15,440 bases of DNA. Source: Dehalococcoidia bacterium LH_S1. GTDB lineage: Bacteria > Chloroflexota > Dehalococcoidia > SZUA-161 > SpSt-899. The position numbers and the translations under genes are program-made. The notes under the pieces were generated by a model. The model worked only from the letters and a program-made list of their open reading frames with translations, searched no databases and had not been told where the DNA came from. The stretch lies in NCBI GenBank assembly GCA_023660035.1, contig JAGXOF010000016.1:1-15440 (forward strand), given 5' to 3'. Shown here piece after piece: positions 1 through 5,490 of this stretch (its first letter is position 1; each line of letters opens with the position of its first letter).

Positions 1-55
1 TAAGGAGACCATGCTCGCCTGCGTGGTCGATAAAAATGACACACTCAAGGGAATA
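1..55. repeat. 55-bp terminal direct repeat, left copy (identical to 15386-15440)
   Basis: Bases 1-55 match 15386-15440 without a mismatch, in direct orientation. In the right copy this sequence encodes the CBS-domain residues ending in NDTLKGI. In the left copy it is joined to the reverse strand of a cooC-like gene, whose recognisable reading frame stops at base 57. A terminal overlap of exactly 55 bases is what a de Bruijn-graph assembler with k=55 leaves when a path closes on itself, so the molecule, or at least the graph path, is circular with a unit of 15,385 bp. A biological origin (circle or tandem duplication) cannot be told apart from an artefact by sequence alone. Confidence 0.95.
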
Positions 56-167
56 CATCGGAATCAACAACCAAAACACGATAACCTCTTGCGGCAGCCT
101 CACCAGCCAACAATGCGACAACCGTGCTTTTCCCGCTGCCCCCTTTGCCGCAAATGGATAGCTTCAT
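45..167 (-). CDS. cooC: CooC-type MinD/ParA-like ATPase, 5' fragment
   Basis: This is the N-terminus of a CooC-like P-loop ATPase, a family that helps insert nickel into carbon monoxide dehydrogenase/acetyl-CoA synthase and related metalloenzymes. The ATG at 167 is preceded by AGGAGG. The first residues, MKLSICGKGGSGKST, carry the deviant Walker A motif of this family, followed by a typical helix and the strand RVLVVDSD. The family normally continues with ESN after that aspartate, but here the frame enters the 55-bp terminal repeat and stops at a TGA (45-47) after the non-homologous residues VFP. The real homology therefore covers about 57-167 (37 codons of an expected ~250). It begins 49 bp after metV, which suggests one operon for acetyl-CoA pathway maturation. 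The gene name is a family-level assignment; other MinD-like ATPases start similarly. Confidence 0.75.
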   Translation of the reverse strand: MKLSICGKGGSGKSTVVALLAGEAAARGYRVLVVDSDVFP

Positions 168-216
168 AGTTCCTCCTGTTGTGCCCTGTAATTCTGACAA
201 GCGTTGCTCTAGTTGT

Positions 217-948
217 TTATATGCCCAGCGCTTCCAGGGTCTTCTTTGTTTCCCCTAATTTCTCATGTAGATCAATAGGCTCGATTTCCAGCATTCTGGG
301 CCTTGTTTGCTTACTCCAGTCGTGTGGTTCCAATATCTGTGAGTACTCGTTAAGGCTATTTAACTTCTCCAACCGCCTATATATCTGGACCCATGCACAG
401 TCCTTCTCAGGATCGACTTCGCATTTGCCATCCGGACGAGTACCGCCGCATGGTCCATTCATCAATCCTTTGGGACACTGCACAAGCGGGCAGATACCTG
501 CGGTTTTCCCGAGCTCGCATTCTCCACATGCCTGGCATTCTTCCCTGAACTTAGCAGGACCTCCGCTGGAAAATCCCAAAGCATCGTTTGAAGGATACAT
601 GGGCTTTACGATGCCCATTTCCTCCTCCAGATATCCCCGCACTGCCTGTAAGCCATCGCCACAGCTCTGCATCAGTATAGCGTCACATTGTTCTATCTCG
701 TCCTTGTGTTCTTTGAGAAACATCGATGACATGGGAAGGTAGCATGTGAAAACGGCAAATGGCATTTTGATCTTGCCCACGATCTCCTTTCCCTCTTTCT
801 CGAGCTTCCCCGCCATTTCCTCGACATCTTCTTGCCCGCCTGTGTGGAAGATGGTCGCACATCCACCACAGCCCATAAGGACTATTTTCTTTTTTCCCTC
901 AAGATATCCCAGTACCTCCTCAAAGGGTTTTCGTACCTGTGCGTTCAC
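217..948 (-). CDS. metV: MetV-like methylenetetrahydrofolate reductase C-terminal domain protein
   Basis: A 243-residue soluble protein of the MTHFR_C (MetV) family, the zinc/iron-sulfur partner of MetF-type methylenetetrahydrofolate reductase in acetogens and other Wood-Ljungdahl organisms. The N-terminal part has a Rossmann-like start with the cysteine cluster MGCGGCAT (about residues 25-32) and a second conserved Cys region, MQSCGDGLQAVRG (about 93-105). The C-terminal half has a cysteine-rich motif, CQACGECELGKTAGIC (about 138-153), then CPKGLMNGPCGG, the family signature. The GTG start at 948 is supported by AAGGAGGAA directly upstream. No MetF catalytic subunit lies in the window, so this is either the stand-alone partner or its MetF is encoded beyond the fragmentary cooC gene. 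It lies upstream of cooC on the same strand with a 49-bp gap. I am confident of the family, less so of the exact electron partner. Confidence 0.85.
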   Translation of the reverse strand: MNAQVRKPFEEVLGYLEGKKKIVLMGCGGCATIFHTGGQEDVEEMAGKLEKEGKEIVGKIKMPFAVFTCYLPMSSMFLKEHKDEIEQCDAILMQSCGDGLQAVRGYLEEEMGIVKPMYPSNDALGFSSGGPAKFREECQACGECELGKTAGICPLVQCPKGLMNGPCGGTRPDGKCEVDPEKDCAWVQIYRRLEKLNSLNEYSQILEPHDWSKQTRPRMLEIEPIDLHEKLGETKKTLEALGI

Positions 949-1046
949 TTGTTCCTCCTTTTATTAATTAGCTCTTATTTTGCGCACGATTTGATACTTA
1001 AGCAACAAACAATGCGGGTCGAATCAAGAAAGAGGGACCAGCTCTC

Positions 1047-1388
1047 CTATGCCTCTTTAAGATTGGAAAGTTTCCCTTTCATATATAAGAGCACCGCTTC
1101 ATATATATTTCCGACATCGGTCACAATAGGCTCAATGTCATACCTTTTTATCATTTCATAAGCTTCTCTTTCTATATCTCCTGCCAGGAGCACTTGGCAA
1201 TCTAGAATTGGCTCTAACCCGTTGTGGCGGTGTTTCTCATCGCTGTTCGAAGTTGAGGCTCTCATCTTATCACGGGTCTCCCTGCCCACAACCATCCCAT
1301 CTTCCACTATTACTACTGCATAATAAGGGGCTTGTTCAAAATATCGGCTGATGTTCAGGTCATCGTCACATGCTGCTGCTATTTTCAC
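1047..1388 (-). CDS. NifX/NifB-type iron-molybdenum cofactor-binding domain protein
   Basis: A 113-residue single-domain protein of the dinitrogenase iron-molybdenum cofactor family (PF02579-like, MTH1175 type). The start MKIAAACDDD, the segment ISRYFEQAPYYAVV, the middle HRHNG stretch, the GLEPILDCQVLLAGDI strand-helix and the end VTDVGNIYEAVLLYMKGKL follow the RNase H-like fold of this family. There are no other nitrogenase genes nearby, so a nitrogen fixation role is not supported. Stand-alone members often sit with metalloprotein or radical-SAM genes and have no settled function. The GTG at 1388 follows a purine-rich AAGGGGG ribosome binding site. A TATAAT box at 1407-1412 (read on the minus strand) suggests its own promoter behind fur. 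The next gene on this strand, metV, begins 98 bp downstream. Confidence 0.82.
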   Translation of the reverse strand: MKIAAACDDDLNISRYFEQAPYYAVVIVEDGMVVGRETRDKMRASTSNSDEKHRHNGLEPILDCQVLLAGDIEREAYEMIKRYDIEPIVTDVGNIYEAVLLYMKGKLSNLKEA

Positions 1389-1406
1389 AACGTAAACCCC
1401 CTTCTT

Positions 1407-1430
1407 ATTATACGCCCATCTTGGCTGGGC
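1407..1430 (-). promoter_or_regulatory. Candidate -10 box and dyad upstream of the NifX-like gene
   Basis: On the minus strand a perfect TATAAT (plus coordinates 1407-1412) lies about 18 bp in front of the GTG start at 1388, leaving a very short leader. Immediately upstream is a dyad with arms GCCCA (1414-1418) and TGGGC (1426-1430), separated by 7 bases. No convincing -35 box is seen at 16-18 bp spacing, so the promoter, if real, would need an activator or relies on the dyad region. The call rests on the -10 box alone. Confidence 0.35.
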
Positions 1431-1453
1431 AGGGCTATTGGCCTAGTTAACTC

Positions 1454-1906
1454 TCAATGGCCAGAATTATCGCCATTTCCCCCTCCCCGATCACACTCCG
1501 AACAGAAGCCTTCAAGGTAGAGCTCAGCCGTGGCAACGTTGAAATTGTAATCGCGACGCACCTGCTCAACTAATTCGTTGATGAGAGGGCTTTCAAAGTC
1601 GATGACTCTGTCACATCCGCGGCAGACCATATGGTGGTGTTGGGGCGACTTTTTGGCTTCATAGTAGCGTCTCGTCTTACCCAACTTCCTTTCATCGACC
1701 AACCCCAGCTCTTTGAATAGATTCAAGCTTCGATAAACAGTGGCGGGGCTTATGGATGCATCCCTGCTGCTAGCGCGTTTATACAATTCCTTAGCATCCA
1801 GGTATCCCTCTGCTTCATGGATCACCTGCAGAAGGAGCTTACGTTGAGCAGTGAGGGGATAACCCTGCGTTTCGGTCGTCTCGTTGCGAATGCGTCTCAA
1901 TCTCAT
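1454..1906 (-). CDS. Fur-family metal-responsive transcription regulator
   Basis: A Fur/PerR/Zur-type repressor of 150 residues from the ATG at 1906. The winged-helix half contains LTAQRKLLLQVIHEAEGYLDAKELYKRA and ISPATVYRSLNLFKELGLV, the usual Fur DNA-binding core. The metal-binding half has the HHHMVCRGCDRVIDF motif and a closing CSEC. Together these give the two CxxC pairs of the structural zinc site. An in-frame GTG at 1978 would add 24 residues, but a near-consensus promoter lies inside that extension (TTGACA at 1940-1945 and TATCAT at 1917-1922, minus strand, 17-bp spacer), with transcription predicted to begin only a few bases before the ATG at 1906. I therefore take 1906 as the start and expect a nearly leaderless mRNA. 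The subtype (iron, zinc, peroxide) cannot be settled from sequence alone. It lies between argB and the NifX-like gene. Confidence 0.88.
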   Translation of the reverse strand: MRLRRIRNETTETQGYPLTAQRKLLLQVIHEAEGYLDAKELYKRASSRDASISPATVYRSLNLFKELGLVDERKLGKTRRYYEAKKSPQHHHMVCRGCDRVIDFESPLINELVEQVRRDYNFNVATAELYLEGFCSECDRGGGNGDNSGH

Positions 1907-1916
1907 AACGTGATCA

Positions 1917-1945
1917 ATGATACGACGTCCCGTTGTTCTTGTCAA
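1917..1945 (-). promoter_or_regulatory. Sigma70-type promoter of the Fur-family gene
   Basis: Read on the minus strand: TTGACA (plus coordinates 1940-1945), a 17-bp spacer, then TATCAT (1917-1922). The predicted transcription start is near 1908-1911, only 2-5 bases before the ATG at 1906, so the transcript would be almost leaderless and no Shine-Dalgarno sequence could be included. The same -10 hexamer and spacing are used in the btuF promoter. A TGATCA palindrome (1911-1916) sits just downstream of the -10 box. Confidence 0.7.
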
Positions 1946-2040
1946 GATATGCGGGGATAAAAGAGAAATTTCAATCACGAAATCTGAGATCCTTTATCAT
2001 GGATTACAGAGCCTGTTTCGAGTATAAGTAAGTAGGGAAA

Positions 2041-2832
2041 TTACTGGATATTTGTTCCAAAACCATTGCCTTCAGCGGCATTTAGCAGTGCGTGTGGCCG
2101 TCGTCCGTCCACGATCTGCACTTTGCGTGCTGTCTTTAAGGCAGTTAGTGCTGATCTTGCCTTTGGAATCATACCCCCGCTAATTGCTCCGCTGCTCATT
2201 AAGGATACAATCTCATTCCTGGAGAGCTCTTTCACAAACTTGCCCTCGCCATCGTGAATTCCGTCCACGTCGGTGAGGAAGATCAATGTCTCTGCGTTCA
2301 AGGCTACCGCTAGCTCACCGACAATGTCATCGCCGTTAACATTTATATATGGGACACTGGCAATTTCTTCTGAGGATTTCGCGGCAGGGGGAGCGATAAG
2401 TGGCACCAATCCCGCTTGCAGTAGAGCCAGCACCGACCCTGGGTTAACTCTGACAATTCCCCCGACAATGCCCAGCTTTGGTTCCTCGATCTTGCTCTCA
2501 ATTAGATTGCCGTCGACTCCAGTCATCCCGACTGCTTCCCCTCCCAATGAATTAATGGCTGCCACAAGTTCAGTATTCACAAGTCCACCCAATACCGCCG
2601 CAACCACCTCAAGCGACCTCTCATCAGTGACCCTGACGCCATCCACAAAACTGGTTGATATGCCCTGCCGGTCCAGCCATTCCGTGACCCTCTTGGCGCC
2701 GCCGTGGACCACCACTAGAGGAATCTTCCGCTTCTGTAAGGTAACGATGTCCTCCAGCGTGGTATCATGATTCCCCAATGTGCTGCCGCCGATCTTAACG
2801 ACAATGGGGCTTACAGATGTGTCTTGTCTCAT
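2041..2832 (-). CDS. argB: Acetylglutamate kinase
   Basis: A 263-residue amino-acid-kinase-fold enzyme that phosphorylates N-acetylglutamate in arginine synthesis. Landmarks in order: VVKIGGST (phosphate-binding loop, about residues 11-18), VVVHGGAK (substrate glycines, about 40-47), VDGVRVTD, the conserved NVNGDD motif near the middle, FLTDVDGI, SGGMIPK with the catalytic lysine, and IVDGRRPHALL near the C-terminus. The GGMIPK motif favours acetylglutamate kinase over the LysW-aminoadipate kinase branch, although NVNGD is slightly unlike the usual NVNAD. The length is a little below the common 280-300. No other arginine genes are present, so it is solitary here. The ATG at 2832 is preceded by AGAGGT. 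Its promoter shares the divergent region with btuF. Confidence 0.88.
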   Translation of the reverse strand: MRQDTSVSPIVVKIGGSTLGNHDTTLEDIVTLQKRKIPLVVVHGGAKRVTEWLDRQGISTSFVDGVRVTDERSLEVVAAVLGGLVNTELVAAINSLGGEAVGMTGVDGNLIESKIEEPKLGIVGGIVRVNPGSVLALLQAGLVPLIAPPAAKSSEEIASVPYINVNGDDIVGELAVALNAETLIFLTDVDGIHDGEGKFVKELSRNEIVSLMSSGAISGGMIPKARSALTALKTARKVQIVDGRRPHALLNAAEGNGFGTNIQ

Positions 2833-2903
2833 GTCTACCTCTGGAAGGCAAATTTATGGTTAGTCAGAGAAAGCCTTAAAACCTCTTTCCTCTTTTTACA
2901 ACA

Positions 2904-2909
2904 ATTATA
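2904..2909 (-). promoter_or_regulatory. -10 box of the argB promoter
   Basis: On the minus strand a perfect TATAAT lies 72-77 bp before the argB ATG. No good -35 hexamer is found at the usual spacing (about 2926-2933). The spacer position is occupied by the CCAATATTGG palindrome, which suggests control by a DNA-binding protein. Confidence 0.5.
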
Positions 2910-2912
2910 CTA

Positions 2913-2927
2913 GGCCAATATTGGTCC
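2913..2927. promoter_or_regulatory. Candidate operator: 10-bp palindrome with extended arms
   Basis: CCAATATTGG (2915-2924) is a perfect palindrome, and GG/CC bases flank it with one G-T mismatch (GGCCAATATTGGTCC, 2913-2927). It sits directly upstream of the argB -10 box and about 80 bp upstream of the btuF -35 box, so a bound repressor or activator could affect either divergent transcript. It does not resemble the Fur consensus, so the neighbouring Fur-family protein is not an obvious ligand. Confidence 0.4.
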
Positions 2928-3009
2928 TGATGGGTAAAGAGTACCATAAAGAGCGATAATCATTCAACATAAACGCTTGGAACACCAGTCGGCAGTTCAA
3001 AAACCCAGC

Positions 3010-3038
3010 TTGACTCCGCGGCAACGAGGTGCTATCAT
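3010..3038 (+). promoter_or_regulatory. Sigma70-type promoter of the corrinoid salvage operon
   Basis: TTGACT (3010-3015), a 17-bp spacer, and TATCAT (3033-3038). Transcription would start near 3045, giving a leader of roughly 43 nt before the btuF ATG at 3088. That leader is too short to hold a cobalamin riboswitch, and no riboswitch core or B12 box was recognised anywhere in 2833-3087. The hexamers and spacing closely match the fur promoter (TTGACA-17-TATCAT). Confidence 0.6.
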
Positions 3039-3087
3039 CTAAAATTGTTCATAGGTAAGCATGTTTGATAAAAAGGAGGAGGAAACT

Positions 3088-4056
3088 ATGATCAATACTA
3101 TCCGTAACACTATCACTACATGCACTGTTTTGTCAGGGCTCTTAATCCTTATATTTATAGCTGCTATAAGCTGTGCTCCTGTGGCAACTCAATCGGGGGA
3201 GGCGGAGTCACCTACAACCGCTCAGCAGACTGTCGAGGTGACCGATGATCTCGGTAGGTCTGTCGTTATCGAGGGGTTGCCTGAGACAATTGTCTCTTTG
3301 GCTCCCTCCAATACAGAGATTCTGTTTGCCCTGGGGCTGGACGAAGAGATAGTTGGGGTCACGGATTTCTGCGATTACCCTCTGGAAGCTGAACAAAATC
3401 CCAAAGTGGGTGGATTCAGCACCCCCGACCTGGAAAAGATCGTTGCTCTCGATCCGGATCTGATCCTGGTTACCAGCATGCACAAAGAGGGAGCCATTCC
3501 AGCTTTGGAAGGTAAAGGGCTCACAGTTCTGGGAGTGGAGCCTGGCAACCTTAGTGAGATGATGGATAGCATCCAGATGGTAGGTGAGGTCACAGGGAGG
3601 CAGGAACAAGCCTCTACCCTTGTAAATGACATGAAAGGGAGAATCGACCTTGTGACAGATAAAACTGCAGAATTAGAGAAGCCGCGAGTCTTTTTTGTTA
3701 CATGGCATGACCCCTTGTACAGCGTGGGTTCAGGTACTGTGATCCATGAGCTAATTAGCAAGGCTGGTGGTAAAAATATCTTTGGGGATATTACAGGCCA
3801 CAAGGTGGTCGACCTGGAAAAAGTCATCGAGCGCAATCCCGGTGTGATCGTTACATCCACCGGACATGGTGAGGCCGAGGATAAGCCGCTTGAGTGGGCT
3901 AAGACGGAACAGCGTCTCAGCGGAACAGGTGCCCGCAAGAATGACAGGATATATCAGGTCAATGCAGACCTTGTGGGTCGCGCTGGCCCTAGAATAACCG
4001 ACGGCCTGGAGTGGATGGCTCATTTCATTCACCCTGATACCTTCCGCAAGCCGTAA
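3088..4056 (+). CDS. btuF: Corrinoid ABC transporter substrate-binding lipoprotein
   Basis: A 322-residue periplasmic-type binding protein of the BtuF/FecB class that captures corrinoids outside the membrane and delivers them to the BtuC permease. The N-terminus has a hydrophobic stretch, VLSGLLILIFIAA, ending in ISCAP. That cysteine is a plausible lipidation site, although alanine rather than leucine at -3 makes the lipobox atypical. After a low-complexity linker, the two lobes begin with TVEVTDDLGRSVVI, then VSLAPSNTEILFALGL, PKVGGFSTPDLEKIVALDPDLIL and the C-terminal GLEWMAHFIHPD. An in-frame ATG at 3061 exists, but the ATG at 3088 has AAGGAGGAGG (3073-3082) five bases upstream and gives a cleaner signal peptide, so I chose it. 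First gene of the operon; cbiZ follows after 4 bp. Binding of another metal chelate cannot be ruled out from the protein alone, but the context strongly supports corrinoids. Confidence 0.88.
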   Translation: MINTIRNTITTCTVLSGLLILIFIAAISCAPVATQSGEAESPTTAQQTVEVTDDLGRSVVIEGLPETIVSLAPSNTEILFALGLDEEIVGVTDFCDYPLEAEQNPKVGGFSTPDLEKIVALDPDLILVTSMHKEGAIPALEGKGLTVLGVEPGNLSEMMDSIQMVGEVTGRQEQASTLVNDMKGRIDLVTDKTAELEKPRVFFVTWHDPLYSVGSGTVIHELISKAGGKNIFGDITGHKVVDLEKVIERNPGVIVTSTGHGEAEDKPLEWAKTEQRLSGTGARKNDRIYQVNADLVGRAGPRITDGLEWMAHFIHPDTFRKP

Positions 4057-4060
4057 ACCG

Positions 4061-4831
4061 ATGAGCGAGAGAGCAATAAATAGCATGAAATTCAATGAGA
4101 TTCCTTGGGAATTGGAGGGCGCAAGAGCTCGAATCGCCTTTCATCGATTTCGGGATGTCCCAGTAAAAACACTCATCATCTCTCTTCCGAGGCTGGCGAA
4201 TTGTCTTAACTCCCGGGAGGGATTTAAACGCGGAAATTTCGTAGCTAACAGTTTTAATCCCCCGCAGCTCTGGGACTTTGTTCATAAGCATACGCAAGTA
4301 TATGAAGATGAGATTTTCAAGACACTCGAACTCGTACCCTCCGAAACCACCCTCCTTCTCACCGGGGTAGATGTGGAGAACTTCTCACTGGCCAAAGAGG
4401 AGTTTGAAGAGTTTCGGGTTTGCGCCTTCGTTACCGCCGGTGTCAGGAGCAACGCCATGAGGATAGGGTTAGATAAAGCAGGGAGTGTGGAAAGAAACGG
4501 CAGGTTTGAGACATTGGGAACCATCAATACAATTCTCCTGACAAACGCCAGCCTTTCAGAAGGTGCAATGACCCGTTCGATAATTACAGCAACGGAGGCC
4601 AAAACCCTTGTCCTTCAAGATATGAATGTAAGAAGCTCCTATAACGCTGAGCTTCAAGCTACAGGAACCGGAACGGACAACACGGTAATTGTTTCCGGTC
4701 ATGGACCTGTGATCAAATATATAGGTGGACACAGCAAACTGGGAGAAATGATGGCCAAAGCTGTTACCCGTGCCACCAGGGACGCTATTGTGAAGAACCC
4801 TGAGAACCAGATAACGGGAGACGTAAGATGA
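4061..4831 (+). CDS. cbiZ: Adenosylcobinamide amidohydrolase
   Basis: A 256-residue CbiZ-family enzyme (PF01955-like) that hydrolyses the amide bond of adenosylcobinamide, releasing aminopropanol and adenosylcobyric acid, so that corrinoids with the wrong nucleotide loop can be remodelled. Diagnostic segments are AFVTAGVRSNAMRIG, GTINTILLTNASLSEGAMTRSIITATEAK, LVLQDMNVRSSYN, ATGTGTDNTVIVSGHG and YIGGHSKLGEMMAKAV. These give a continuous match in the C-terminal two thirds; the first ~90 residues are less conserved. The ATG at 4061 lies 4 bp after btuF. An alternative ATG at 4085 is possible because neither has a strong ribosome binding site. Its stop overlaps the start of the DUF71 gene (ATGA), so the two are translationally coupled. 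Location with btuFCD and cbiB/cobD fits a salvage role. Confidence 0.92.
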   Translation: MSERAINSMKFNEIPWELEGARARIAFHRFRDVPVKTLIISLPRLANCLNSREGFKRGNFVANSFNPPQLWDFVHKHTQVYEDEIFKTLELVPSETTLLLTGVDVENFSLAKEEFEEFRVCAFVTAGVRSNAMRIGLDKAGSVERNGRFETLGTINTILLTNASLSEGAMTRSIITATEAKTLVLQDMNVRSSYNAELQATGTGTDNTVIVSGHGPVIKYIGGHSKLGEMMAKAVTRATRDAIVKNPENQITGDVR

Positions 4832-5484
4832 AAGCCTTTGCTTCCTGGAGCGGGGGTAAGGATTGTGCTCTGGCAACATACAGGGCTATTTCTCAAGGGT
4901 ATGAGGTTACGTACTTGCTCAATTTCGTGGCGGAAGATGGTCAGAGATCAAGGTCCCACGGAATCAGGTCCGAGGTTCTGCATATGCAGGCACAGGCTAT
5001 GGGCATCCCCCTGATGCAAGTTCCCACATCGTGGGAAAGCTACGAAGAGAACTTCAAGAAGGCTGTAACGGAGCTCAAGGACAAGGGGATTGAGGATGGG
5101 ATCTTCGGTGACATGGACCTGGAGGAACACAGGGAATGGATAGAGAGGGTCTGTGGGCAAGTGGGAGTCAGTCCCCGCTTACCTCTCTGGCAGAGCGATC
5201 CTGAACAGCTCCTCAATGAGTTCTGGAATAGTGGATTTCGCTCTATAGTTGTAGCCTCGAAATTAGGCAAGTCTCTCCTTGGAAAGAATCTGGACAAGGA
5301 GTTTGTGGAGAACATTGTTAAGGAATATAACTCTCACCCCTGTGGGGAATCCGGTGAATACCATACCTTCGTCACAGACGGACCGATATTTCAGAGGCCG
5401 CTTAAGATTATGCAGGGTAATACGGTAAACAGAAATGGAGTTTGGGCTCTGGATTTCGACGCAGAGCTCTCATCCCGGGAATAA
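4828..5484 (+). CDS. DUF71/COG2102 ATP-pyrophosphatase, B12-salvage subgroup
   Basis: A 218-residue N-type ATP pyrophosphatase of the diphthamide ligase-like family (DUF71, COG2102). The PP-loop SWSGGKDCALATYRA is at residues 7-21, and the family's C-terminal signature CGESGEYHTFVTDGPIF lies near 172-188. Bacteria lack diphthamide, so the archaeal and eukaryotic Dph6 role does not apply. Published comparative genomics (de Crécy-Lagard and co-workers, on DUF71) predicted that a bacterial subgroup clustered with B12 genes acts in B12 salvage, probably as an ATP-dependent amide-forming enzyme. The ATGA overlap with cbiZ here is exactly that context. A natural guess is re-amidation or conjugation of the cobyric acid released by CbiZ, but that is inference. 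The next gene, btuC, starts 6 bp downstream. Confidence 0.85.
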   Translation: MKAFASWSGGKDCALATYRAISQGYEVTYLLNFVAEDGQRSRSHGIRSEVLHMQAQAMGIPLMQVPTSWESYEENFKKAVTELKDKGIEDGIFGDMDLEEHREWIERVCGQVGVSPRLPLWQSDPEQLLNEFWNSGFRSIVVASKLGKSLLGKNLDKEFVENIVKEYNSHPCGESGEYHTFVTDGPIFQRPLKIMQGNTVNRNGVWALDFDAELSSRE

Positions 5485-5490
5485 AGGCAA

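Noticed and set aside
179..742. Long plus-strand open frame opposite metV
   Set aside because: It is the antisense of the well-supported metV gene, lacks any family motif and has an unnatural Ser/Cys/Pro-rich composition.
2955..2964. GATAATCATT upstream of btuF, resembling half of a Fur box
   Set aside because: Only one half-site matches the TGATAATnATTATCA pattern. The other half is poor, and the site is about 45 bp upstream of the -35 box, so chance similarity is likely.
3061..3087. btuF start at the upstream ATG (3061)
   Set aside because: It would place charged residues before the signal peptide and bury the strong AAGGAGGAGG site inside the coding region. The ATG at 3088 fits better.
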